From assembly GCA_938048505.1 (NCBI GenBank), contig CALIUX010000249.1:1-18918 (forward strand): a DNA stretch of 18,918 nucleotides. The letters run 5' to 3'. How positions within the stretch are numbered: position 1 is the stretch's first letter; each line of letters starts with the position of its first letter. The stretch is from an uncultured Pseudomonadales bacterium (lineage in GTDB: Bacteria; Pseudomonadota; Gammaproteobacteria; Pseudomonadales; Cellvibrionaceae). Of this stretch, positions 1 through 6,870 are shown one piece after another. A program made the position numbers and the translations under genes. Under the pieces are notes generated by a model. The model saw nothing but the letters and a program-made list of their open reading frames with translations. It was not told where the DNA came from and searched no databases.

Positions 1-115
1 AAGGACTTAACTGACTGCCGACGAGGCCACCAATTAAAACAGCTAGCGGCGTTCCAGAAAGTAATAAAGCAGAGCAAAGTGACAGCCAGTAAACGGCAGA
101 TGGCAACGAAAACAT
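1..115 (-). CDS. MFS transporter, N-terminal fragment (cut by window edge)
   Basis: This is the first 38 codons of a minus-strand gene whose remainder lies beyond base 1. The translation starts MFSLPSAVYWLSLCSALLLS and continues with TPLAVLIGGLVGSQLSP. A hydrophobic first helix followed by GG-x-x-G-x-x-L-x-P is what the start of many major facilitator superfamily permeases looks like, so a 12-helix inner-membrane transporter is the likely whole. An AAAGG ribosome binding site lies 7 bases before the ATG. The substrate cannot be told from this piece. The gene lies downstream of the GST-like gene on the same strand, 230 bp away, and probably has its own promoter in that gap. Confidence 0.6.
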   Translation of the reverse strand, partial: MFSLPSAVYWLSLCSALLLSGTPLAVLIGGLVGSQLSP

Positions 116-198
116 ATTGAGCCTTTGGGTTGCTTAAGAAATTTGGTTAACTAAAGAAATGATGTCTATAGTTGCAAAATAGTCATCTTAAAATGGAT

Positions 199-225
199 AT
201 TATATGTAAACCATTACTTTTACAT
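199..225 (-). promoter_or_regulatory. Candidate promoter -10 with overlapping inverted repeat, for the MFS gene
   Basis: Read on the minus strand there is a perfect TATAAT hexamer at 199-204. It abuts an exact 7-bp inverted repeat ATGTAAA-N8-TTTACAT at 204-225, where the -35/spacer region would be. I see no good -35 box. This would suit a repressor- or activator-controlled promoter for the MFS gene starting at 115, but in AT-rich DNA it can arise by chance. Confidence 0.3.
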
Positions 226-345
226 GATGAAAGTTTAATCCGTTAAATTGCTAGTCAGTAATACAGTCAGTAGCATTCAATATGCCACTGATGGTGCTGC
301 GATTAGCAATAAGTCCTTTGCTTGGTTTTAATGATTGAAATCGCT

Positions 346-903
346 TTACCGTGGAGGCTCTGTCAATTTGAATAGAGAATCTAAGCGTGCATTGTCGAGT
401 AGAGCTTGAAGATGTTGCCTACCCTTCAGATCGAATGCATTACGAAAGAGCCCATAATCTAAAAAGCATGCCAGGCGCCAGTAACTATCAATATCCATAT
501 TGTCTTTTGAGAGTTGACGATGATTTAGGTTGTCTAAACCATCTTGTATGCGCGCGGCTTGTCGTATGCAATAAGTGTTGGTTTGAGTGTCTAGCCCATT
601 TTTTTCGAGTATCACTAAATTAATTGTGCTATCGGCCAGAGTATTAATCAGGCAGTACAGTTCTAACTGCATAATGTCGGTTAAAAAAAGAACGCCAGAT
701 TTTTCGCGAATATATCGCAAGATTGATGTGGAGTCGGAGAGGGTAATATTACCGTCTTTTAAAAAGGGTACTTTTTTGGTGGGTGATTGCTCTGCTGAAT
801 CATCAAAGCTTGTTTCAATAAATTCAAAGGGGAGCTGGCTTTCACTTAAAGCAATGCGAACGTGGCGAGCAAATGGAGAAGTATAAGAGCCAAAAAGCTT
901 CAC
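346..903 (-). CDS. Glutathione S-transferase-family protein
   Basis: The 185-residue protein begins with a thioredoxin-fold GST N-terminal domain (about residues 1-75). It shows YTSPFARHVRIAL at 7-19, where Ser/Thr near position 8-9 would be the glutathione-activating residue. The cis-proline motif VPFL (45-48) and the SDSTSILRYI helix (56-65) follow; the latter carries the acidic-Ser pair that binds the glutathione gamma-glutamyl group. The C-terminal helical domain is short and poorly conserved, so the protein is a little smaller than the usual 200-220 residues. The start is a GTG with AGAGG 7 bases upstream, which fits well. It is probably cytosolic. The substrate is unknown; it could be a conjugating enzyme or a stringent-starvation-type regulator, though the active-site region favours a GST. 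Confidence 0.8.
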   Translation of the reverse strand: MKLFGSYTSPFARHVRIALSESQLPFEFIETSFDDSAEQSPTKKVPFLKDGNITLSDSTSILRYIREKSGVLFLTDIMQLELYCLINTLADSTINLVILEKNGLDTQTNTYCIRQAARIQDGLDNLNHRQLSKDNMDIDSYWRLACFLDYGLFRNAFDLKGRQHLQALLDNARLDSLFKLTEPPR

Positions 904-949
904 GGCGGTGCCTCTTTTAAATGGAGTGCAAACGGTTCTGAATTATACA

Positions 950-977
950 AAAAAGCCAGCTTACTGGCTGGCTTTTT
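950..977 (-). terminator. Rho-independent terminator after the cytochrome c gene
   Basis: Arms AAAAAGCCAGC (950-960) and GCTGGCTTTTT (967-977) are perfectly complementary around a 6-base loop. The stem ends in an A/T tract on each side, so it can work in both directions. It lies about 70 bp beyond the cytochrome c stop and about 47 bp before the GST start. Confidence 0.8.
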
Positions 978-1048
978 AGATTAAAATTTTTGTGAGGCTA
1001 GGGCTTAAGGTCTTTTAAGTCTTAAGACGCTAGCAGATCAATACGGTG

Positions 1049-1375
1049 TTACTTGAGTGATGAATAGTACGCTGAAATGTTTTCAATATCTGCATCGCTA
1101 AGTGCTTTTGCCATGCCAGACATAATAGCGGCCTGCTTACTTGTTCGCTCACCATTTTTATAGGCTTTTAAGGATTCTTTAAGATAGCCTGCATTTTGAC
1201 CCGCAAGGTTGGGGTAGGTCGGTAATGACGCGATGCCATTTGCACCGTGACAAGCTGAACACATAACGGCTTTTGCTTTACCTGCTGCTGCATCGCCGGC
1301 TGTGGCGGGTGAAGCCATAACCATTGCTGTAATGGCGATAATAAGCCCTTTGGCTGTAAGGCTAGCAATATTCAT
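1049..1375 (-). CDS. Small periplasmic cytochrome c (class I, c553/c4-like)
   Basis: This is a monohaem c-type cytochrome that carries electrons in the periplasm. Counting from the ATG chosen here, residues 1-26 form a Sec signal peptide ending SPATA. The haem-attachment motif CSACH lies at 39-43, followed by the typical GxxGxA and [11 protein letters not shown] segment. Methionines in [11 protein letters not shown] (85 and 88) supply the sixth haem ligand, and the protein ends with the characteristic [15 protein letters not shown] helix. At 108 residues it is one domain, half of a dihaem cytochrome c4. I moved the start to the ATG at 1375: GGAG sits 6 bases before it, while a TTG four codons upstream would lie inside that ribosome binding site. 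The gene stands alone with its own terminator. The redox partner (oxidase or peroxidase) is unknown. Confidence 0.88.
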   Translation of the reverse strand: MNIASLTAKGLIIAITAMVMASPATAGDAAAGKAKAVMCSACHGANGIASLPTYPNLAGQNAGYLKESLKAYKNGERTSKQAAIMSGMAKALSDADIENISAYYSSLK

Positions 1376-1739
1376 CTGTTTCTCCAAATTTTATTAACAA
1401 CGAGTTATATAGCATTGCGATTTATACGCAAAAAACGTGCAATATAGTTGAATCGCATCGCAGTAGGTCGATATACGAGGTTAAGCGATGATGTCTGTAT
1501 GCAATATGTTACCAAAGACAATTCTAACTTAAGCTGAATTGAGTAGAGATTGCTTGAAGTGACCACTCAAAAGATCAGCTTGCGCTACCCGTAGACCTCA
1601 GTGCTGAATCTAAGTTGTCAAAAACGATCGAAGCTTACGATCACCGGCTTCTAAAGCCATCAGTCTCTAAAGACATCGGTTTCTAAAGACATTAGTTTCT
1701 AAAACTATCGGTTTCTAAAACTATCAGCCCAAAAACTGG
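1376..1739. other. Intergenic region with promoter space and tandem repeats
   Basis: No coding sequence is visible here. The cytochrome c ribosome binding site and promoter space lie in about 1376-1480; TATA-rich stretches are present but no clear -35/-10 pair. The part next to the FKBP stop is a five-copy 16-bp tandem array (1647-1726, listed separately). A short hairpin GATCG-N7-CGATC sits at 1626-1642. No T-rich terminator follows the FKBP gene. Confidence 0.6.
1647..1726. repeat. Tandem array of five degenerate 16-bp units
   Basis: Units start at 1647, 1663, 1679, 1695 and 1711, with consensus close to GTTTCTAAARRCATCR. Adjacent units differ at one to five positions and there are no gaps. 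The array stops just before the FKBP stop codon. The last coding bases of that gene (1747-1761, CGTCTAAAACTATGG) match the unit, so the array may have grown from the gene's 3' end. There is no spacer/repeat alternation, so it is not a CRISPR. Confidence 0.85.
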
Positions 1740-2264
1740 CTATAAGCGTCTAAAACTATGGCGGCATGTACCGACTTTCATCAAGTTAACGGTAAATGAT
1801 AATGCGGTATGAGGGGGGATATTAGGGGGTGAGCCTTTGGGGCCATAGGCTAGATCGGGATGGACGTATAGCTCCCATATCGAGCCTTCTGCCATATAAG
1901 CAATGCCTTGTTGCCAGCCTTTGATCATGCGGTTTAAGGGTAAGTCAGCTGGTCTTCCCCTAGCGTATGAACTATCAACAATCTGGCCCGACTGTGCGAG
2001 CCTTGCTTCATAGTGCACCTTGATATGGCTGTCTTTTGTCGGTTTGCACCCGTAACCATGCTTTATAGCCTTGTAGGCAAGTTGTGGGCTGATGACTTTC
2101 ACATCATCCTCTTGGCTCATTCGCGCCAAAAATGCCTCGGCCCAGGCTTTATTGTGCTCTGTAGCAGCATTCTGCTGATACGATTGTGTGGGGGTTGTTG
2201 TGCTGCAAGCGGTGAGTACGCATAAAACGCCAGTCGCAAAAAGCAGGCTGTGAATAGTATTCAT
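1740..2264 (-). CDS. FKBP-type peptidyl-prolyl cis-trans isomerase, predicted lipoprotein
   Basis: The 174-residue protein starts with a lipoprotein signal peptide whose lipobox LTAC puts the lipidated cysteine at position 20. It would therefore be a periplasm-facing membrane-anchored PPIase that speeds prolyl isomerisation during folding. The FKBP domain covers about residues 75-168. It shows VHYEARLAQSGQIVDSS, the core RMIKGWQQGI with the pocket Trp, EGSIWELYVHPDLAYG with the conserved Tyr, and the closing SPPNIPPHTALSFTVNL. About 50 residues between lipobox and domain form a helical linker, much shorter than the dimerisation domain of FkpA/Mip proteins, so the family is not Mip proper. It follows tatC by 82 bp on the same strand, and a shared transcript is possible. 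The ribosome binding site is weak. The C-terminus RHSFRRL is encoded by sequence resembling the adjacent repeat array. Confidence 0.87.
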   Translation of the reverse strand: MNTIHSLLFATGVLCVLTACSTTTPTQSYQQNAATEHNKAWAEAFLARMSQEDDVKVISPQLAYKAIKHGYGCKPTKDSHIKVHYEARLAQSGQIVDSSYARGRPADLPLNRMIKGWQQGIAYMAEGSIWELYVHPDLAYGPKGSPPNIPPHTALSFTVNLMKVGTCRHSFRRL

Positions 2265-2299
2265 GATGTTTACTTTACCCCAATCAACCTTGTTGGATT

Positions 2300-2351
2300 A
2301 TGTGCGACTAAGTTGTGCTGCTAGGTTGTACTGCTAAGTAGTGCTACTAGG
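2300..2351. repeat. Tandem array of four degenerate 13-bp units overlapping the tatC stop
   Basis: Units at 2300, 2313, 2326 and 2339 share the form TTGTGCTGCTAGG with a few changes each. A partial fifth (TTGTACTTT) runs into the tatC coding end. The array covers the tatC stop codon (2347-2349) and most of the tatC-FKBP spacer. Confidence 0.75.
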
Positions 2352-3132
2352 TTGTACTTTCTGTGTCAGTATCGTCGGCGATGTCATTGTCTTTGGGTTG
2401 ATCTTTAATGGCGAGTTTGCCAAAGAAGATACCAATTTCAAATAACGCCCACATAGGCACCGCTAAAAGCGACTGACTAATGATGTCAGGTGGCGTCATA
2501 AACATGGCAATCACAAAGCAGGCAACGATCACATAAGGCCGTTTTTTTGCCAAGCCGTCGGGTGAAATAATACCGGCCACAACTAATATAACCGTTGCGA
2601 CAGGAATCTCGAAGGCAATACCAAATGCAAAAAAGAGTTTCAGTATGAGGTTTAAAAACGTGGTGATGTCCGGCATGAGGGCAACATCATCGGGTGTGAT
2701 GGCCTCAAAAAAGAGAAAGATAGGCGGCAAGACAACAAAGTACGCAAAGGCGATGCCGAGATAGAATAAGAACACGCTTGAGGCAAAAATGGGTTTGGCT
2801 AAGCGCTTTTCATTTCGATATAACGCCGGAGCGATAAAGGCCCATATTTGGTATAACAAGTAAGGCATGGCAATAAAAATGGCGACAAAGAATGTGAGCT
2901 TAAAAGGTGTTAAAAAAGTGGCTGTCACATCAATCGCAATCATGGTGCTTTCGCCCGTGAGTGCTTTCATCATAGGCTGTGCGACAAAGTTATAAATATC
3001 GCGTGACCAGTAAACTAAACCTAAAAACACCAAAATTATTGCGCCTACTCCTTTCACAAGGCGGTCTCGTAATTCGGTAAGGTGCTCTACGATCGGTTGA
3101 GACTCGTGCTCTTCTTCAAACTCTTCGGTCAT
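2347..3132 (-). CDS. tatC: Sec-independent protein translocase subunit TatC
   Basis: TatC is the six-helix inner-membrane receptor of the twin-arginine translocation system; with TatB it binds the RR signal peptide of folded, often cofactor-bearing proteins. The N-terminal signature is clear: a cytoplasmic acidic start, then PIVEHLTELRDRLVKG (about 13-28), containing the E-HL-ELR motif that contacts signal peptides. The first helix ILVFLGLVYW, the FLTPFKLTFFVAIFIAMPYLLYQIWAFIAPALYRNEKR segment (around 68-110) and the FGIAFEIPV motif (about 170-178) follow. Its 261 residues match the family's usual length. The start is 9 bp from the tatB stop, so it is co-translated with tatB. The C-terminal tail is acidic and ends in Thr/Ser-rich residues encoded by the 13-bp repeat array. 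Confidence 0.97.
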   Translation of the reverse strand: MTEEFEEEHESQPIVEHLTELRDRLVKGVGAIILVFLGLVYWSRDIYNFVAQPMMKALTGESTMIAIDVTATFLTPFKLTFFVAIFIAMPYLLYQIWAFIAPALYRNEKRLAKPIFASSVFLFYLGIAFAYFVVLPPIFLFFEAITPDDVALMPDITTFLNLILKLFFAFGIAFEIPVATVILVVAGIISPDGLAKKRPYVIVACFVIAMFMTPPDIISQSLLAVPMWALFEIGIFFGKLAIKDQPKDNDIADDTDTESTT

Positions 3133-3141
3133 TTTATTTAT

Positions 3142-3849
3142 CTATGAAGGCGTATGATCTGATGGTTTCGGTGCATCGTTTGGTGCATCTTTCACATCAG
3201 ATGATAGGGTATCTTGGGTGGCTTGCGCGCTGTTTTTTGGCATTGACGCACGAGTGGAGGCATGTGTGCTGGCTGAGTCGCCGTTTTGCTTTGCTAACGG
3301 TTTAGCCGTTTTTTCTGCGTCATGGCCGTTATCTTGATCCGTATTACTATATTGAGAGTGATTATCTAGCGTGCCATCATCTACTGTACTGTCATGAGCG
3401 TCATGAGCGTCATGTTCGTAAGCATCATGCTCATAAACGTCGTGGTGGTGCTCACCGTGATAATCGCTATCTGTTTGGTTCTCAATCACATGGCCATGTT
3501 CATCATATTCTGGATGTTCATGATCTTGGTTTTCATGGCTTTCATGCGCATCGTCTTGATGTTCCAAGGTGCTGCTATCGGCAATAGATTTGATATCGGC
3601 TTCAAGTTGCTCACGTGTAGAGCGAAGCTTGTCTAGCGATGCCATGATTTCTTCGTTGCGTAGCTCGCGCCGAATCTCATCTGCACCAATATGCTCTTCT
3701 ATTTCGCGCCGAGTATTGGTTATGGTCCGTTTGAGACGGCCAACCCAAAGAGCACCGGTTCGGATTGCTCCGGGTAGCTTCTCTGGGCCAATCACAACCA
3801 AGCTAACGCCACCGACTACAATCAGTTCAAATAGCCCAATATCAAACAT
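3142..3849 (-). CDS. tatB: Sec-independent protein translocase subunit TatB with a histidine-rich tail
   Basis: Residues 1-90 are ordinary TatB: a short N-terminal helix MFDIGLFELIVVGGVSLVVIGPEKLP, the Gly-Pro hinge, then the amphipathic helix RTGALWVGRLKRTITNTRREI and a charged coiled-coil-like stretch. TatB forms the substrate-receptor complex with TatC. Unusually, residues about 97-176 carry 17 histidines mixed with Asp, Glu and Asn (for example DYHGEHHHDVYEHDAYEHDA), followed by a Ser/Thr/Pro/Lys tail to residue 235. TatB proteins usually end at 140-180 residues with a disordered tail, so the extra length is all in this low-complexity part, which should face the cytoplasm. The tail could chelate Ni, Zn or Cu; that is inference. 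Two bases separate it from the tatA stop, and 9-bp DNA repeats around 3393-3413 encode part of the tail. Confidence 0.95.
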   Translation of the reverse strand: MFDIGLFELIVVGGVSLVVIGPEKLPGAIRTGALWVGRLKRTITNTRREIEEHIGADEIRRELRNEEIMASLDKLRSTREQLEADIKSIADSSTLEHQDDAHESHENQDHEHPEYDEHGHVIENQTDSDYHGEHHHDVYEHDAYEHDAHDAHDSTVDDGTLDNHSQYSNTDQDNGHDAEKTAKPLAKQNGDSASTHASTRASMPKNSAQATQDTLSSDVKDAPNDAPKPSDHTPS

Positions 3850-3851
3850 TA

Positions 3852-4115
3852 TTATGACTGCTTAGTATCAGACTGCGCATCAGCTGCTGTTTTTTGTGTC
3901 ACTTCAGGCTCGCTGCTTGGTGCAGCGTTGAGTTCTTCTTCAACACGTTTTTGCTCATCGGTCTCGGGATTTTTTTCATCTGTCATGGCTTTTTTGAAGC
4001 CTTTGATGGCACCTCCTAAATCACCGCCTAAACCTTTAAGGCGCTTTGTGCCAAAAAGTAAAAGTACGATAACGAGAATGATGAGAAGCTGCCAAATACC
4101 AATATTGCCTAACAT
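3852..4115 (-). CDS. tatA: Sec-independent protein translocase subunit TatA
   Basis: TatA is the small membrane protein that oligomerises around TatBC to let folded substrates cross. The 87-residue sequence has the expected parts in order: a periplasmic start and transmembrane helix ([17 protein letters not shown], 6-22), the [24 protein letters not shown] amphipathic helix (21-44) with the essential Phe-Gly hinge and Phe39, then an acidic disordered tail. It lies 98 bp after hisE and 2 bp before tatB on the same strand. TatA and TatE cannot be told apart by sequence alone; the position before tatB makes it TatA. Confidence 0.96.
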   Translation of the reverse strand: MLGNIGIWQLLIILVIVLLLFGTKRLKGLGGDLGGAIKGFKKAMTDEKNPETDEQKRVEEELNAAPSSEPEVTQKTAADAQSDTKQS

Positions 4116-4213
4116 AAATGAACCTTTTGCTGTCTGGTAGAAAATGCTACACGAATACTTGCGGAGGGCGTACTACGCATTTTCTGATAATCTGGATAAA
4201 TCTTACTGCAGTT

Positions 4214-4540
4214 TTAGCGGTTGGCCTTTTCTTCTAGGCCTGAAAGGTCAAACCGTCTTGCCAGTTCGTTAATCACCGCGTTCGCATCTTCGCCTAAGTG
4301 AGAGAGCATCACCAGTGAGTGAAACCACAAATCTGCGGTTTCGTAGATCAGCTCACTATTATCGCCACTTATTGCTGCGTCTTTTGCAGCTAAAAGTGTT
4401 TCGGTGCACTCTTCACCCACTTTTTCTAAAATCTTATTTAAGCCCTTTTTATGTAAAAGCGCAACGTAGGATGAACTGGGGTCTGCGTTGGACTTACGCT
4501 CTTGTAATACCTGATTGAGTTGGGCTAGAACGTCACTCAT
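4214..4540 (-). CDS. hisE: Phosphoribosyl-ATP pyrophosphatase (HisE)
   Basis: HisE hydrolyses phosphoribosyl-ATP to phosphoribosyl-AMP and pyrophosphate, the second step of histidine biosynthesis, in the cytosol. The 108-residue protein shows the family pattern: an N-terminal LNQVLQERK helix, [33 protein letters not shown] (about 23-54) with the metal-binding Glu residues of KVGEECTE, and [17 protein letters not shown] (63-79) with the second acidic pair. Its ATG overlaps the hisI stop (ATGA, 4537-4540), so the two are translationally coupled. Enteric bacteria fuse these activities as HisIE; separate genes fit a Pseudomonas-like lineage. Confidence 0.96.
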   Translation of the reverse strand: MSDVLAQLNQVLQERKSNADPSSSYVALLHKKGLNKILEKVGEECTETLLAAKDAAISGDNSELIYETADLWFHSLVMLSHLGEDANAVINELARRFDLSGLEEKANR

Positions 4541-4932
4541 GAGTAAATCTCTTTCGGATCTTTTAATACGGGGTCAGCGACTGACCATTGCCCATCTTGA
4601 AAAGTACGATAAAAGCAGGATTCCCGCCCTGTATGACAAGCAATACCACCTTCTTGTTCAATGCGCATAACAATGACGTCGGCATCGCAGTCGAGACGAA
4701 GTTCGATCACTTTTTGTCGATGACCCGAGCTTTCGCCTTTTCGCCAGATTGCTTTGCGTGATCGAGACCAGTAGACGGCATATTGACTTGTGGCTGTTTC
4801 AGCTAGCGCCTCACGATTCATCCAAGCCATCATCAAAACCTTCCCTGTTTCTGCATCTTGTGCAATAGCGGGGATAAGGCCTTCTTGAGTCCAAGCTATT
4901 TCGTCTAAAAAGGCCATGTTATTTTCTGTCAT
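4537..4932 (-). CDS. hisI: Phosphoribosyl-AMP cyclohydrolase (HisI)
   Basis: HisI opens the adenine ring of phosphoribosyl-AMP, the third step of histidine biosynthesis. The signatures are complete: [19 protein letters not shown] (55-73), the metal-binding DCDAD (81-85) with Asp81, Asp83 and Asp85, and [12 protein letters not shown] (98-109), whose Cys99 and Cys106 join Cys82 at the zinc site. Its 131 residues are normal for the stand-alone enzyme. Either Met1 or Met6 could be the start; neither has a strong ribosome binding site. It heads the hisI-hisE-tatABC block, an arrangement known from Pseudomonas. The 96 bp separating it from yebC hold no clear promoter or terminator. Confidence 0.96.
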   Translation of the reverse strand: MTENNMAFLDEIAWTQEGLIPAIAQDAETGKVLMMAWMNREALAETATSQYAVYWSRSRKAIWRKGESSGHRQKVIELRLDCDADVIVMRIEQEGGIACHTGRESCFYRTFQDGQWSVADPVLKDPKEIYS

Positions 4933-5028
4933 TGTTGAGTCACTTATCTTGCTGGGTTCGACTGTACACCGGCTACATGAATGGCATGTGACGTTGCATA
5001 TGTGAAATTAATGGGGCAAAGGCTAGCC

Positions 5029-5751
5029 TTAGTTGCTTATTTCTGCGTTGTGATAGACCTCTTGTACATCATCACAATCATTTAGCATATCTAAAAACTT
5101 GTCGAATGTTTCGACATCTTCCCCGGTGATCTCTACGTGAGTCTGAGGAATGAAGGTGATTTCTTCTACCTCAATATTAATGCCTTCAAATGCCTCAGTG
5201 AGTGCCGTTTTTGCTTTGAAGAATTCTGTTGTTGGGGCTAATACCGTAATAATACCGTTTTCATTTTCGATATCGGCGACATCGACATCGTGCTCCATTA
5301 ATGCTTCTAACACCGCTTCTTCGTCTTCATGCTTAAACGCAAAAACGGCGCGGTGATCAAACATATGGGCCACTGAGCCCTGTGCACCTAGTTTAGCTTT
5401 TGATTTATTGAAGCAGGTACGAATGTCACCAAAGGTGCGGTTATTGTTATCGGTTAAACAATCCACAATCACCATGCAGTTGCCGGGACCAAACCCTTCA
5501 AAGCGAACCGTAACGTAGTCTTCACCCCCAGCGCCTTGAGCTTTATCGAGGGCTTTGTCGATCACGTGGCTGGGTACTTGGTCTTTTTTGGCTTTTTCAA
5601 TCAAACGACGCAAACTGAGATTAGCATGAGGGTCGTGCCCCCCATTTTTAGCGCAGACATAAATCTCTTTCCCGTACTTAGAATAGAGTTTTGTCTTCAT
5701 GGCTCCTGTTTTGGCCATTGAGGCTTTTCGGTTTTCGTACGTTCTGCCCAT
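5029..5751 (-). CDS. YebC/TACO1-family protein, YeeN-like
   Basis: The 240-residue protein has the three-domain YebC layout. The basic N-terminal segment [20 protein letters not shown] and the [44 protein letters not shown] helix bundle are followed by [33 protein letters not shown] and [13 protein letters not shown]. The end is [10 protein letters not shown]. The start MGRxxEN and the E-I-Y-x-x-A-K region resemble Escherichia coli YeeN more than YebC itself (which starts MAGHSKW). The family was long called a transcriptional regulator (PmpR), but recent work on YebC and mitochondrial TACO1 supports a ribosome-linked role in easing stalls at proline-rich codons. GAGAAG lies 6 bases before the ATG. 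It appears monocistronic, with its own promoter candidate upstream. Confidence 0.92.
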   Translation of the reverse strand: MGRTYENRKASMAKTGAMKTKLYSKYGKEIYVCAKNGGHDPHANLSLRRLIEKAKKDQVPSHVIDKALDKAQGAGGEDYVTVRFEGFGPGNCMVIVDCLTDNNNRTFGDIRTCFNKSKAKLGAQGSVAHMFDHRAVFAFKHEDEEAVLEALMEHDVDVADIENENGIITVLAPTTEFFKAKTALTEAFEGINIEVEEITFIPQTHVEITGEDVETFDKFLDMLNDCDDVQEVYHNAEISN

Positions 5752-5790
5752 AAGTCTTCTCGCAAATTAGGGTAATCAACTAAGGCGACC

Positions 5791-5819
5791 ATTATGCCCC
5801 GTTGTCTTGTTACTGATAA
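5791..5819 (-). promoter_or_regulatory. Candidate sigma-70 promoter for the yebC-family gene
   Basis: On the minus strand TTATCA (-35, 5814-5819) and CATAAT (-10, 5791-5796) are separated by exactly 17 bases. They match consensus at 4/6 and 5/6 positions. Transcription would start near 5784, about 33 bases before the ATG. Confidence 0.5.
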
Positions 5820-5820
5820 G

Positions 5821-5879
5821 AGGGAATTCCCTGAGTATAGCGTTTTGTATGCAAACGCTGGTTAATCTATCGTCAGATT
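5821..5879. promoter_or_regulatory. Cluster of three inverted repeats upstream of the yebC promoter
   Basis: There is a perfect 12-bp palindrome AGGGAATTCCCT at 5821-5832, an AGCGTTT-N7-AAACGCT repeat at 5839-5859, and AATCT-N6-AGATT at 5864-5879. They abut the -35 side of the promoter candidate at 5791-5819. A second -10-like TATACT (minus strand, 5834-5839) lies between the first two. These could be regulator binding sites; that is inference from symmetry and position. Confidence 0.4.
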
Positions 5880-6025
5880 GTTCAGAAAAGAAGATGTTTT
5901 CAGCTTGAACACGATTGAGCAGAGTAGGATTGATGCGACTACTAATGCTGTCATGAAATGAGCGAGAGTATGGCGAGTGTTTTTAGAGTATGGCGGGTTT
6001 TTTATGAATCACTGAGATGAATCAT

Positions 6026-6067
6026 AAAAAACCCTGTGCAGCGCAAGTCATGGCTGTACAGGGTTTT
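6026..6067 (-). terminator. Rho-independent terminator after the VWA gene
   Basis: A 14-bp stem pairs AAAACCCTGTGCAG (6028-6041) with CTGTACAGGGTTTT (6054-6067), with one G-U pair and a 12-base loop. On the minus strand it is followed by TTTTTTATGA. It lies 40 bp past the stop at 6108. Confidence 0.85.
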
Positions 6068-6107
6068 ACAAAGCTAGGAGAAGCTTTTTGCTTTAATAGG
6101 GATTGGA

Positions 6108-6848
6108 TTAGAAGTTCGTGGGTTCAGCCGCTTCGAGTTGTAAAACGCCGCCAATAGAATCGGTCAATGTTTGCTGGTTGCTGATCGCACGATAAGCGAC
6201 ACCCGCTGCATTGAGAGCATGCTCGGCATCACCGCATACCGAAAAAGCATGAATAGCAATAGGCGAGGTGTTTGCAATAAACTTTACTGCCTCAGACGTA
6301 ACAGTGCTGTCGCCACTGTCATTATCTGTTAGCAGTATGAGATGGTATTCGCCATAACCGAGTTGCTGTTTGGCTTGTTTTTCCAGTGCTTTATAGCCAG
6401 ACATGACGGCATCGCTCAGGCTGGTATCCCAGCTAGGTTGCAATGATGACAGTATGCTAAGTACATTGTTGAAATCGCTATTGCCTAAAGCGGTATATTC
6501 TTTAGGGCCTTCATCATTAAAGCCCATAATCGCGACATTATTGTCCTCCGGCATGGTGTTAACTAATGCACTGAGACCCTCTTTTGCAACAGTGAGCTTA
6601 GAGCGGCCATTATCGATACATTCCGATGCTTTCATGCTTTTGGCATTATCAACAACTATATAATAGTTTTTAGTTGTTTTACCTTCTGCCCTAGCTGTTT
6701 CTCGGCCATCAAGCACGGGCCAGCTGTTATCGGTACTTCTTACGCCATAAGCGGTGTCCGTTGTTGGCGTTGGGATGTCACTGGTTTCGTTACAGGCGGC
6801 TGCACTCAGTGCTATAAGCGATATGATGGTGTTTTGAAGAATTTTCAT
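6108..6848 (-). CDS. VWA-domain lipoprotein paired with the SBP-OmpA protein
   Basis: The 246-residue protein begins with a lipoprotein signal (LSAAAC, lipidated Cys19) and then a von Willebrand factor A domain from about residue 60 to 235. The first strand is KNYYIVVDNAKSM (60-72), the place of the metal-ion site (MIDAS) motif DxSxS. Here it reads D67-N-A69-K-S71, so the first serine is alanine. The second MIDAS element is Thr142 in SWDTSLSDAV and the third Asp175 in LILLTDND. VWA domains bind partner proteins, often through a metal. An Asn without Lys-Ser at position +2 after the cysteine would send it to the outer membrane by the usual rule. It starts 22 bp after the SBP-OmpA stop and has a terminator after it, so the two form an operon. 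The function is unknown; a partner-binding role in envelope sensing or assembly is inference. Confidence 0.82.
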   Translation of the reverse strand: MKILQNTIISLIALSAAACNETSDIPTPTTDTAYGVRSTDNSWPVLDGRETARAEGKTTKNYYIVVDNAKSMKASECIDNGRSKLTVAKEGLSALVNTMPEDNNVAIMGFNDEGPKEYTALGNSDFNNVLSILSSLQPSWDTSLSDAVMSGYKALEKQAKQQLGYGEYHLILLTDNDSGDSTVTSEAVKFIANTSPIAIHAFSVCGDAEHALNAAGVAYRAISNQQTLTDSIGGVLQLEAAEPTNF

Positions 6849-6870
6849 AGTCTTTTCTCTTTATATACGC

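Larger units (their letters stand above)
5752..6107. other. Intergenic region between the VWA gene and the yebC-family gene
   Basis: No gene is seen. From left to right it holds the yebC promoter candidate and three palindromes (5791-5879), a featureless stretch to about 5960, a 20-bp direct repeat (5965-5984 and 5985-6004, AGAGTATGGCG core), and two overlapping hairpins (5996-6067), one of which is the VWA gene's terminator. Confidence 0.6.

Noticed and set aside
1376..1387. TTG start four codons upstream for cytochrome c
   Set aside because: The TTG lies within the GGAG ribosome binding site that serves the ATG at 1375.
1647..1726. CRISPR-like array
   Set aside because: Units are contiguous 16-mers without spacers, and no cas genes are near.
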